A stretch of DNA of 64,000 nucleotides from JACCVG01 sp963790245. Lineage in GTDB: Bacteria > Actinomycetota > Thermoleophilia > Solirubrobacterales > Thermoleophilaceae. The translations under genes and the position numbers were made by a program. A model generated the notes under the pieces. That model saw only the letters and a program-made list of their open reading frames with translations. It was not told where the DNA came from and made no database searches. Shown here piece after piece: positions 31,960 through 39,590 of the stretch; the first letter of the stretch is position 1, and each line of letters opens with the position of its first letter. Location of the stretch: contig CAWBNP010000002.1 in NCBI GenBank assembly GCA_963790245.1, positions 1,364,001-1,428,000 of the forward strand, in the 5' to 3' direction.

Positions 31960-32580
31960 ATGGCTCGGACGTCCAGCGCGCGCAGCGAGCGCCACAGCCG
32001 CAGCGAGCGCGAGACCGAGTTCGCGCGGATCGTCGCCTTCACCGACGGCGTCTTCGCGGTCGCGATCACGCTGCTCGTGCTGAAGCTCGACGTGCCGACC
32101 CTTCAGTCCGGACTGGAGCCACGGATCAGCGAAGAGCTGCTCCAGCTCTGGCCGACCTTCCTCTCCTACATGCTCAGCTTTGCCGTGATCGGCCGCTTCT
32201 GGGTGGCGCACCACCGCTTCTTCGGCACGCTCGACGGCTTCGATGCGCGGCTGATGAACCTCAACCTGCTCAACCTCTCGCTGATCGTCCTGATCCCGTT
32301 CACAACCGAGGTGCTCGATGACTACGGCGAGCAACCAGCGGCGCCGATCCTCTACGCGAGCGTGCTCGCGGCCGCGTCGCTCGTGAACTGGGCGATGGTC
32401 CGTCACGCCTCACGGGCCGGACTCGTACGCGATTCGGGAGACCGACCTGGCCACTCCGGGCTCGTCTTCGGCACCGCGATCATCTTCCTCGCCTCGATAC
32501 CGCTCGCGCTCGTCGCGCCGAGCTACGCGCCGCTCGTCTGGATCGCAGCGCTCCTGGTGCGTGGCCGGTTCAGGAGCTGA
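31960..32580 (+). CDS. TMEM175-family potassium channel-like protein
   Basis: This 206-residue membrane protein has the TMEM175/DUF1211 signature RIVAFTDGVFAVAITLLVL in helix 1 and about six helices (FLSYMLSFAVIGRFWVAHHRFF is the second conserved block). Bacterial members form tetrameric potassium-selective channels. TAGAGG lies five bases before the ATG, consistent with a leaderless mRNA. It overlaps the convergent phosphatase gene by 11 bases. Confidence 0.87.
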   Translation: MARTSSARSERHSRSERETEFARIVAFTDGVFAVAITLLVLKLDVPTLQSGLEPRISEELLQLWPTFLSYMLSFAVIGRFWVAHHRFFGTLDGFDARLMNLNLLNLSLIVLIPFTTEVLDDYGEQPAAPILYASVLAAASLVNWAMVRHASRAGLVRDSGDRPGHSGLVFGTAIIFLASIPLALVAPSYAPLVWIAALLVRGRFRS

Positions 32581-33160
32581 GGTGGGAGCCGTCGTTCCAG
32601 AGCCAGATGACCGGGATCTCGCGCTCCCAGCCGAGCACACTCATCGTCGCCGTGCTGAGCGCGAGCTGACCACCGGCTTGCGGGCCGAGCTGCGCCCAGC
32701 AGGCCGCGATCACCCGCAGGACGTGGCCGTGGGCGAACAGCACCGTGTCGCCGGGCTCTGACTGAAGCTCGGCGATCAGCCGGTCGGCGCGGGCGCCGAC
32801 GTCCTCCGCTCGCTCGCCGTTCGGACAGCCGTCGCGCCAGAGGGTCCAATCCGGAACGGTCTCCCGGATGGTGGCCGTCGTCAGCCCGTCGTAGTCGCCG
32901 TAGTCCCACTCGAGCAGCTCGTCGCGGACCTCCGGCTCGGTGCCAAAGCCGGCAAGCTCGCAGGTCTCCCGCGCCCTCGACAGCGGGCTGCTCAGCACGC
33001 GGGCGAAGGTTCGCCCGGCCAGCCGCGGCGCGACCGCGCGCGCCTGTGCGCGCCCGTTGTCGGTCAGCGGGATGTCGGTGAGGCCAGTGTGCTGCTTGCT
33101 CAGCGACCACTCCGTCTCGCCGTGGCGGACGAGCACCACTTGGCCACGCGGCTCGTTCAT
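32570..33160 (-). CDS. Histidine phosphatase (phosphoglycerate-mutase-like)
   Basis: This 196-residue protein has the catalytic LVRHGETEWSLSKQHTGLTD block near residue 10, the acid region LLEWDYGDYDGLT and the second His in LFAHGHVLRV. It could act on sugar or nucleotide phosphates or be a broad phosphatase. Starts at ATG 33160 or GTG 33163 are equivalent; TAGGTT lies 5-8 bases upstream. Confidence 0.85.
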   Translation of the reverse strand: MNEPRGQVVLVRHGETEWSLSKQHTGLTDIPLTDNGRAQARAVAPRLAGRTFARVLSSPLSRARETCELAGFGTEPEVRDELLEWDYGDYDGLTTATIRETVPDWTLWRDGCPNGERAEDVGARADRLIAELQSEPGDTVLFAHGHVLRVIAACWAQLGPQAGGQLALSTATMSVLGWEREIPVIWLWNDGSHLSS

Positions 33161-33168
33161 CACCGTCG

Positions 33169-33174
33169 AACCTA
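33169..33174 (-). promoter_or_regulatory. -10 box of the histidine phosphatase gene (leaderless)
   Basis: The minus strand reads TAGGTT, eight bases before the ATG at 33160 (five before the GTG). Confidence 0.4.
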
Positions 33175-33194
33175 CACTTACGCGAGCCTAGAGA

Positions 33195-33267
33195 GCGCCC
33201 CTAGCTCAACGGTCAGAGCGCCGTCCTTTTAAGTCGGGAGATCCGAGTTCGAATCTCGGGGGGCGCA
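33195..33267 (+). tRNA. tRNA-Lys (anticodon TTT)
   Basis: A 73-base cloverleaf: acceptor GCGCCCC/GGGGCGC, D-stem GCTC/GAGC, anticodon loop CTTTTAA, T-stem CCGAG/CTCGG with loop TTCGAAT, discriminator A. The anticodon stem CCGTC/GTCGG has one U-U mismatch (33224 with 33234). The 3' end abuts the stop codon of the convergent gmd gene with no gap. CCA is not encoded. Confidence 0.9.
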
Positions 33268-34227
33268 TCACAGATCGAGGGCCGCCCGATCAGCCTCGAC
33301 CATCATCTCGATCAGCTCCTCGAAGCCAACCTCAGGTGCCCAGCCAAGCTCGGTCTCGGTCTCGCCGATGTCGGCGCGCAGCTCGGGAATCTCGGCCGGT
33401 CGCAGCAGAGACTCGTCGGTCACGACGTGATCGGCAGCGTCCAGGCCCGCGCAGGAGAAGGCCGTGTCGACCAGCTCGCGCACCGAACGCGATACGCCGG
33501 TGCCGATCACGAAATCGCGGGGCTGCTCGCGCTGGGCCATCCGCCACAGCGCCTCGACGTAGTCGCCGGCAAATCCCCAGTCGCGGCGCGCGTCAAGACT
33601 GCCGAGCTCGAGCGAGTCGCGGTTTCCGGCGGCAATCTCGGCGACGGCACGAGTGATCTTCCGGGTCACGAACTGGATGCCGCGACGCGGGGATTCGTGG
33701 TTGAACAGGATCGCGGCGCTCGCGTGGACGCCGACCGCCTCGCGATAGCCCGCGACGATCGTATGGGCGTAGAGCTTGGCCGCGCCGTAGGGATTGACCG
33801 GTCCAAACGGTGTCGCCAGTCCCTGCGGCGAGGGCGCGCGCCCAAAGATCTCGCTCGAAGAAGCCTGGATGAAGCGAGCGTCCGGCGCGGCCGCTCGGAC
33901 CGCCGCGAGCAGTCGCGCGACCCCGACGCCGGAGACCTCGGCGACCGCGGCGGGATCGCTCCACGCCGACCCGACGAACGACAATGCCGCGAGGTTGTAG
34001 ACCTCGTCCGGAGCGCTGCCGGAGACTGCCGCCTCCAGCGAGCCGGCATTCTCGAGGTCGCCCGCGTGGAGGGTCAGCCGGGAACCGATCGACTCGAGCC
34101 TCGGCGCGGCTGCCGCGGCTGCCGGATCACGCGCCAGACCGTGCACCTCGTAACCCTTGTCGAGCAACAGCTCGGCGAGGTAGCTGCCGTCCTGGCCGGT
34201 GATGCCTGTGATCAGGGCGCGCGGCAT
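33268..34227 (-). CDS. gmd: GDP-mannose 4,6-dehydratase
   Basis: This 319-residue short-chain dehydrogenase/reductase makes GDP-4-keto-6-deoxymannose, the precursor of fucose and rhamnose-type sugars in surface polysaccharide. It has the NADP-binding GITGQDGSYL, the triad in SSSEIFG and NPYGAAKLYAH, and NHESPRRG followed by FVTRKITRA, which is characteristic of Gmd. It starts 15 bases after purH, and the stop touches tRNA-Lys. No GDP-fucose synthase lies in the window. Confidence 0.9.
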   Translation of the reverse strand: MPRALITGITGQDGSYLAELLLDKGYEVHGLARDPAAAAAAPRLESIGSRLTLHAGDLENAGSLEAAVSGSAPDEVYNLAALSFVGSAWSDPAAVAEVSGVGVARLLAAVRAAAPDARFIQASSSEIFGRAPSPQGLATPFGPVNPYGAAKLYAHTIVAGYREAVGVHASAAILFNHESPRRGIQFVTRKITRAVAEIAAGNRDSLELGSLDARRDWGFAGDYVEALWRMAQREQPRDFVIGTGVSRSVRELVDTAFSCAGLDAADHVVTDESLLRPAEIPELRADIGETETELGWAPEVGFEELIEMMVEADRAALDL

Positions 34228-34242
34228 CGCAGACGGCCAGGG

Positions 34243-35850
34243 CTAGTGCCGGAAGTGACGCCGGCGGGTGAAGACCATCGCCGCGCCGGCCGCGTCCGCC
34301 GCCTCTACAACCTCGGCGTCGCGTTGCGAGCCGCCCGGCTGGATCACCGCGGTGACGCCGGCGTCAAACGCCGTCTGCGGCCCGTCGGCGAACGGGAAGA
34401 ACGCGTCCGAGGCGAGCGCCGCGCCGGCCAACGGCGGGGTCATCGCGGCGTCCCAGTCGCGCGACTTCTCGATCGCGACCCGAACCGAGTCGACCCGGCT
34501 CATCTGGCCGGCGCCGACGCCGACCGTGGCGAGGTCCTTGGTCAACACGATCGCGTTGGAGCGGACGTGGCGGCTGACCTTCCAGGCAAACAGCAGGTCG
34601 CCCCATTCGGAGTCGGTCGGCTTGCGCTCGGTCACGACCTCCATTTCATCGCGCGTCTCCACGTGTCGGTCGCGGTCCTGGAGCAGCAATCCGCCGCGAA
34701 CGCGTTTCATGTCCCACTCCGTCACGGACTCGTCGCGCCGCTCGCGGTCGACGAGGATGCGGACGTTCGGCTTGGCCTGGAGGATCTCGAGCGCCTCGTC
34801 GCTATAGCCGGGCGCGAACACGAGCTCGACGAAGATCTCCGAGAGCCGCTCGGCAAGCGCACGATCTACCGGGCGGTTGAAGCAGAAGATCCCGCCGAAG
34901 GCGCTCATCGGGTCGGTCGCCAGCGCGTGGTCGAAGGCGGTGTTGACGTCGCGCTCCATCGCGCAGCCGCAGGGGTTGTTGTGCTTGACGATCACGCTCG
35001 CGGGCAGCTCGAACTCGTCGATCAGTCGCCGTGCCGCGTCGAAGTCGAGCAGGTTGTTGAAGGACAGCTCCTTGCCGTGCAGCTGCGAGACCTGGGAGAG
35101 CAGGTGTGTCCGGGCGCGGGCCTGCGAGTAGTAGGCCGCCCGCTGATGCGGGTTCTCTCCGTACGGGAGATCGAGTTCCTTCTCCCAGGCGACGGCGATC
35201 AGCGGCGGGAAGTCGACGCTCCCGCGGCGCGCGAACCAGCTCGCGATCGCGGCGTCGTAGCGGGCGGTGTGGGCGAACGCGTCCGCTGCGAGCGCCTGGC
35301 GGGTCTGGTCCGAGAGCGTTCCGCCACCGACGCGCAGCTCGTCGAGCACGGCGTCGTAGCTCTCGGGCTCGACGACGATCGCGACGAACGCGTGGTTCTT
35401 GGCCGCGGCCCTGATCATCGTCGGGCCACCGACGTCGATCTTCTCGATCACCTCCGCGTCGGAGACGTCGCGTCGCGCGATCGTCGCCTCGAACGGATAG
35501 AGGTTGACGCAGACGAGGTCGATCGGCTCGATCTCCTGCTCGGCCAGCGTCCGGACGTGCTCGGGGTCATCGCGAAGCGCGAGCAGGCCGGCGTGGATGC
35601 GCGGGTTGAGCGTCTTGACCCGGCCGTCGAGGATCTCCGGAAAGCCCGTGTAGTCGGAGATCGAGCGCGTTGCAATCCCACCATCGGCGAGCGCCTGGGC
35701 GGTGCCCCCGGTCGAGACGATCTCGACGCCGAGCTCGGCGAGGCCGCTCGCGAACTCGACCAGACCGCGCTTGTCCGAGACGCTCAGCAGCGCCCGCCGG
35801 ACGCGGGGCTGGGTGTCGGCCGCAATCGGCGCGTCGTCCTGTTCAGCCAC
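34243..35850 (-). CDS. purH: Bifunctional AICAR transformylase / IMP cyclohydrolase
   Basis: This 535-residue enzyme catalyses the last two steps of de novo IMP synthesis. The N-terminal cyclohydrolase domain shows SVSDKRGLVEFASGLAELG, STGGTA and GRVKTLNPRIHAGLL; the C-terminal transformylase domain shows KHNNPCG, GAGQMSRVDSVR and FFPFADG. The ATG overlaps the purN stop by 8 bases, so recQ-purN-purH is one coupled unit. Confidence 0.96.
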   Translation of the reverse strand: MAEQDDAPIAADTQPRVRRALLSVSDKRGLVEFASGLAELGVEIVSTGGTAQALADGGIATRSISDYTGFPEILDGRVKTLNPRIHAGLLALRDDPEHVRTLAEQEIEPIDLVCVNLYPFEATIARRDVSDAEVIEKIDVGGPTMIRAAAKNHAFVAIVVEPESYDAVLDELRVGGGTLSDQTRQALAADAFAHTARYDAAIASWFARRGSVDFPPLIAVAWEKELDLPYGENPHQRAAYYSQARARTHLLSQVSQLHGKELSFNNLLDFDAARRLIDEFELPASVIVKHNNPCGCAMERDVNTAFDHALATDPMSAFGGIFCFNRPVDRALAERLSEIFVELVFAPGYSDEALEILQAKPNVRILVDRERRDESVTEWDMKRVRGGLLLQDRDRHVETRDEMEVVTERKPTDSEWGDLLFAWKVSRHVRSNAIVLTKDLATVGVGAGQMSRVDSVRVAIEKSRDWDAAMTPPLAGAALASDAFFPFADGPQTAFDAGVTAVIQPGGSQRDAEVVEAADAAGAAMVFTRRRHFRH

Positions 35851-36472
35851 TTCGGTCTTCCTCCTCGATCAGCACGACGCGCGGGTTCTCGGGGTCTCGC
35901 CGGACGGCCCGCTTGGCAATCAGCCGAACGGCTCGAGGGAGCAGCTCGTGCTCGATCCCGTGGACGATCTCCTCGATCGGCTCGACGGTCGCAGCATACG
36001 GAAGGTCGAACGCGCGCTGCAGGATGATCGGCCCGCTGTCGACGCCCTCGTCGACGTAGTGGACCGTCACTCCGGCGACCTTGACACCGTGCTCGATCGC
36101 CTGCTCGATCGCCCGCAGGCCCGGGAAGGCCGGAAGCAGGGCCGGGTGGACGTTGATGATCGCGCCGGCGAACCGCCCGACGAGGCCGGCGCTCAGCAGC
36201 TGCATCCAGCCCGCCAGCACCACGAGCTCGGCGGCCCGCTCCTCGATCCAGTCTCCGAGAGCACCGTCGCGCGCGTCGCGGTCGGCGAAATCCGCGATCT
36301 CGAAACAGGTCGTCGGAATGTCGGCGCGACGGGCTCGCTCGAGCCCGGGCGCCCCTCTGCGGCTCGCCGCGACGCCGACTATCTCGATCCCGTCCTGACC
36401 GTGCACATCGTCGATCAGGGCCTGGAGGTTGGTGCCCTCGCCCGAAACGAGGACGACGACGCGCAGGCTCAC
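35843..36472 (-). CDS. purN: Phosphoribosylglycinamide formyltransferase
   Basis: This 209-residue formyltetrahydrofolate-dependent GAR transformylase carries out the third step of purine synthesis. Features are VLVSGEGTNLQALID, LAGWMQLLS, the catalytic INVHPALLPAFPG (Asn/His) and GVTVHYVDEGVDSGPII with the catalytic Asp. The GTG start at 36472 overlaps the recQ stop as GTGA. Confidence 0.94.
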   Translation of the reverse strand: MSLRVVVLVSGEGTNLQALIDDVHGQDGIEIVGVAASRRGAPGLERARRADIPTTCFEIADFADRDARDGALGDWIEERAAELVVLAGWMQLLSAGLVGRFAGAIINVHPALLPAFPGLRAIEQAIEHGVKVAGVTVHYVDEGVDSGPIILQRAFDLPYAATVEPIEEIVHGIEHELLPRAVRLIAKRAVRRDPENPRVVLIEEEDRSG

Positions 36473-38235
36473 TGGCGCTCGCGGGCCCCGGCCGGTACGG
36501 CGAGCACCGGGTACGACCCGCCGGTGGTGGTCAAGCGGTCGGTCGCGATCAACTCGTCGATGCGGGCGAGGATGTCGACGCGGCGCATCGCAGCCGAGCT
36601 GCCGTAGGCGGCGAGCCCGTCGTAGGCGTTGCGCTGGATCTTCTTGGTCCGCGCCCCGTGCAGGATCTCGGCGCAGGTCGTCCGCCCGACACGCGGCTTC
36701 GCCGTTCGGGCGACGTGGATGATGGCCTCGTCGAGCCCCTCGAGCCGGATCGGCTTGGGCTTGGCGGCGACGGGCAGCAACGCCGGGTCGCAAATATCAC
36801 AGCAACCGACGACCGGCGCCGGATCCGATCGATCGCCGAAATGGCGCAGGATCGCGCGCCGGCGGCAGACCCCGCTCTCCACGAACGTCCAGATCTCGCG
36901 GTACTGACGCCAGCGGATCCGAACGCCCTCGGCGGCCGCGGTGCGAACCAACCCCTCGGCGCGGCGGTCGAGCGGCCCGACGATCCGGCCCGCGACGCGA
37001 TCGGGCGGCGCGGGAAGCGGGTCGATCACCCCGGCGCGCGCGAGGTGGGCGATCAGGGAACGGACCGTCTCGGCGCCGCAGCCGGCCCCGCGAGCCAGCG
37101 CGGAGGCCGTCAGGTCGAACGACCCGCCCTCCCGGGCCACGGCCCCAAGCGTCGCGAGGAACTGCCCCGGGACCCGCTCGCCGAGCTCGTCCCGCTTGAT
37201 GAAGTGGACGTGCAACGCCTTGTCGCGATTCTCGGCGAGCAGCAGCGCGCGGGCGGGCGCTCCATCTCGGCCCCCGCGTCCGGCCTCCTGGTAGTAGGCC
37301 TCCAGCGACGAGGGCACCGTCGCGTGGACGACGGTCCTGACGTCCGGCTTGTCGACCCCCATCCCGAAGGCGTTGGTCGCGACTACGACCTCGATCTCGT
37401 TTGCGAGGAAGCTGCGCTGCGTCGCGGCGCGACGCTCGCGATCGATCCCCGCGTGGTAGGGCAGCACCCTGATCCCGAGCTCGGAGCTAATCGACTTTGA
37501 GAGCTCCTCGGTCCCGGCGCGGGTTCCCGCGTAGACGATCGCCGGGCGGGCGGCGGGGTCACGCAGTGCGCCGAGCAGTACCCCGAGCTTCTGATGCGCA
37601 CTGGGCCGAGCGACGACGAACGACAGGTTCGGCCGGTCGAATCCGGTCGCGACGCTCGTCGGCTCGCGCAGCCCGAGCCGCTCGACGATGTCGACTGCGA
37701 CCCGCGGCGTGGCGGTCGCCGTCGACGCCATCAGCGAGCGCGCGCCGATTGCCCGCGCGCGCTCGGCGAGCCGAAAGTAGTCGGGCCGGAAGTCATGCCC
37801 CCATTGCGAGACGCAGTGGGCCTCGTCGACGACGAACAGGCCGATCCGCGCGCGCTCGCGCAGCGCGTCGATGAAGCCGCGCGAGCCGAACCGCTCCGGG
37901 GCGACGTAGAGCAGCCGCAGCGAACCCGCCCGCTCGATCGTCGCGCGATTGACGGCCGCGTCCTGCTGCGCGTTCACGAGCGCGACGCGATCGCCGAACC
38001 CGCGCGCGACGAGCACCTCGACCTGGTCCTGCATCAGCGCGACCAGTGGTGAGACGACGACGGTCAGATCCGCCGAGACGAGGGCGGGGAGCTGGTAGCA
38101 GAGCGACTTTCCCGAGCCGGTCGGCATGACGACGAGCGCGTCACGCCCCGCTAGCGCCGCCTCGCAGGCCTCGCGCTGACCGGGGCGGAAGGTGTTGAAG
38201 CCGAACTTGTCGAGCAGTGCGCGATCTAGATCCAC
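36469..38235 (-). CDS. recQ: ATP-dependent DNA helicase RecQ
   Basis: This 588-residue 3'-5' helicase has Walker A MPTGSGKSLCYQLP, motif II VVDEAHCVSQWGHDFRP, motif VI YYQEAGRGGRDG, and a RecQ-C-terminal region with the zinc-binding cysteines (VCRRRAILRHFGD ... CCDIC). A full HRDC domain is not evident. The GTG start is preceded by TAGTCT with a six-base gap. It is upstream of purN and overlaps it, an unexplained coupling of repair and purine genes. Confidence 0.93.
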   Translation of the reverse strand: MDLDRALLDKFGFNTFRPGQREACEAALAGRDALVVMPTGSGKSLCYQLPALVSADLTVVVSPLVALMQDQVEVLVARGFGDRVALVNAQQDAAVNRATIERAGSLRLLYVAPERFGSRGFIDALRERARIGLFVVDEAHCVSQWGHDFRPDYFRLAERARAIGARSLMASTATATPRVAVDIVERLGLREPTSVATGFDRPNLSFVVARPSAHQKLGVLLGALRDPAARPAIVYAGTRAGTEELSKSISSELGIRVLPYHAGIDRERRAATQRSFLANEIEVVVATNAFGMGVDKPDVRTVVHATVPSSLEAYYQEAGRGGRDGAPARALLLAENRDKALHVHFIKRDELGERVPGQFLATLGAVAREGGSFDLTASALARGAGCGAETVRSLIAHLARAGVIDPLPAPPDRVAGRIVGPLDRRAEGLVRTAAAEGVRIRWRQYREIWTFVESGVCRRRAILRHFGDRSDPAPVVGCCDICDPALLPVAAKPKPIRLEGLDEAIIHVARTAKPRVGRTTCAEILHGARTKKIQRNAYDGLAAYGSSAAMRRVDILARIDELIATDRLTTTGGSYPVLAVPAGARERQ

Positions 38236-38241
38236 GCGGCC

Positions 38242-38247
38242 AGACTA
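38242..38247 (-). promoter_or_regulatory. -10 box of recQ-purN-purH (leaderless)
   Basis: The minus strand reads TAGTCT, exactly six bases before the recQ GTG. Confidence 0.45.
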
Positions 38248-38308
38248 GCTGCCTTCACGGCCGCCGCCGGCTCGGCGGCGCGCCTTGTTCGCCGGCCGAG
38301 CCGAACCG

Positions 38309-39514
38309 TTACTCGACGGCCAGCTCGATCGCGTCGGCGAGTTTGGCGCGCTTCTTGAGCAGCTTCTTCTGGGCGAGGCCCAGCTCGCTGACGAAGCCGC
38401 GCCGCAGGCCGACGAATCCGTCGCCGACTCGGTACAGGTCGCGGCTCAGCTTCTTGGTCTTCTTGCCGTTGGAGAACGAGGACCGGGAGTCGCCGATGTC
38501 GATTCCCTTGAACCTGTAGCCCTGCGCCTTGGTCACGATCGCAATCGCACGGCCCTTCTTGAACGCCACCCCGACGATTCCCCCGCCCGCGACGCAGAAC
38601 CGGACCGAGTTCCCCTTGATCCGCGGTTCTGTTCGTGACCGCTGGATCAGCCGGTTGCGCGAGTCGCCGAGACGCAGCCTCCCGACGCTGTCCTTCCCGA
38701 TCTTCCCGACGCCGGGCAGGCACGCTTCGGTCGGTCGGCCGCCACCGTCGCCGCCGCCATCTCCACCGCCGCCATCTCCACCGCCGCCATCTCCACCGCC
38801 GCCATCTCCGCCACCGCCGCCGCCCCCGTCCGACACGTCCCGCACGGCGCGCAGCAACACGTCGTCGTAGTCGGCCGTGGCGCTCGGGATCGCGCTGCCG
38901 CCGGTTTGGTAGCTGGTCGTGATCCGGATCCGGTAGGCGGTGCCGATATCGAGGCTCGCGGGATTGATGCCGATCGGGCCCTGCGTGCGCCAGTCCTCGC
39001 TGTCAGCGAGCGAGAGCCCACCCACCACTTGGACGACGCCCGGCCCCCCCTGCTGGATGATGTCGACGAAGAAGCGGGCGCTGTCGCCATTGCCAAGCGC
39101 CGTGGTTCCGCCGCGGAAGCTCAGCGCGAACGCGACCGCATCGGGCAGCTGGCCGCCGGCACCGCCGTAGACGAAGGCCGGGCTCATCCAAACGCCGTTG
39201 GACTGGGCCGGGATTCCGAGCAGGCTGGAAAGCGAAGTGCGGATGTGCCCATCGGAGGCCCCGCCGGTTCCGCCCCCGGGAACGAACGAGTTGTTGACTG
39301 CGGGACAGGTCACACCGGGCAGGCAGGCGCCCGCGTAGAAGATGCTCGAGGTCCAACCACCCACTCCGGCACTGAAGTTGCGCGAGACCGCGTCGGGCGC
39401 GTAGTCACTCGTCACGGTCGCGGCCGAGGCGGCCGGAGCCGCAACGAGCAGCGCGCCGAGGGCGAGGAGGACCATGCGTCGGGCGCAGGCAGGGCGTGGC
39501 GAGGAGAGGATCAT
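38309..39514 (-). CDS. Secreted protein with Gly/Asp-repeat linker, unknown function
   Basis: This protein of about 401 residues has a signal peptide (RRMVLLALGALLVAAPAASA). The first domain (about 30-215) is beta-rich, with WTSSIFYAG, FRGGTTALGNGDSARFF and TAYRIRITTSYQTGG, resembling extracellular carbohydrate-binding or jelly-roll modules; this is a weak impression. A GGGGD repeat linker follows, then a basic domain with two similar motifs, LRLGDSRNRL and IDIGDSRSSF. The ATG at 39514 is nine bases from a TACACT box. No family is firmly recognised. Confidence 0.68.
   Translation of the reverse strand: MILSSPRPACARRMVLLALGALLVAAPAASAATVTSDYAPDAVSRNFSAGVGGWTSSIFYAGACLPGVTCPAVNNSFVPGGGTGGASDGHIRTSLSSLLGIPAQSNGVWMSPAFVYGGAGGQLPDAVAFALSFRGGTTALGNGDSARFFVDIIQQGGPGVVQVVGGLSLADSEDWRTQGPIGINPASLDIGTAYRIRITTSYQTGGSAIPSATADYDDVLLRAVRDVSDGGGGGGGDGGGGDGGGGDGGGGDGGGDGGGRPTEACLPGVGKIGKDSVGRLRLGDSRNRLIQRSRTEPRIKGNSVRFCVAGGGIVGVAFKKGRAIAIVTKAQGYRFKGIDIGDSRSSFSNGKKTKKLSRDLYRVGDGFVGLRRGFVSELGLAQKKLLKKRAKLADAIELAVE
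38751..38810. repeat. 15-bp tandem repeat (four units) encoding GGGGD
   Basis: Four consecutive 15-base units starting at 38751, 38766, 38781 and 38796 differ only in the last base of the fourth. They encode the Gly/Asp linker of the secreted protein. Being a multiple of three, gain or loss of units keeps the frame. Confidence 0.85.
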
Positions 39515-39523
39515 CGGCGAGAC

Positions 39524-39529
39524 AGTGTA
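39524..39529 (-). promoter_or_regulatory. -10 box of the Gly/Asp-repeat protein gene
   Basis: TACACT on the minus strand lies nine bases before the ATG at 39514. Confidence 0.45.
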
Positions 39530-39590
39530 GGAGCGACCGACCCCGACATGCGCCGAACCCCGGTACGACATCCGTCGAGACGCCGTTCGG

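Noticed and set aside
33427..36027. Plus-strand open frame of about 860 codons opposite gmd, purH and purN
   Set aside because: Shadow of conserved enzymes on the other strand.
38751..38810. Tandem 15-bp repeat considered as a CRISPR array
   Set aside because: Units are contiguous with no spacers and encode a protein linker; no cas genes are present.
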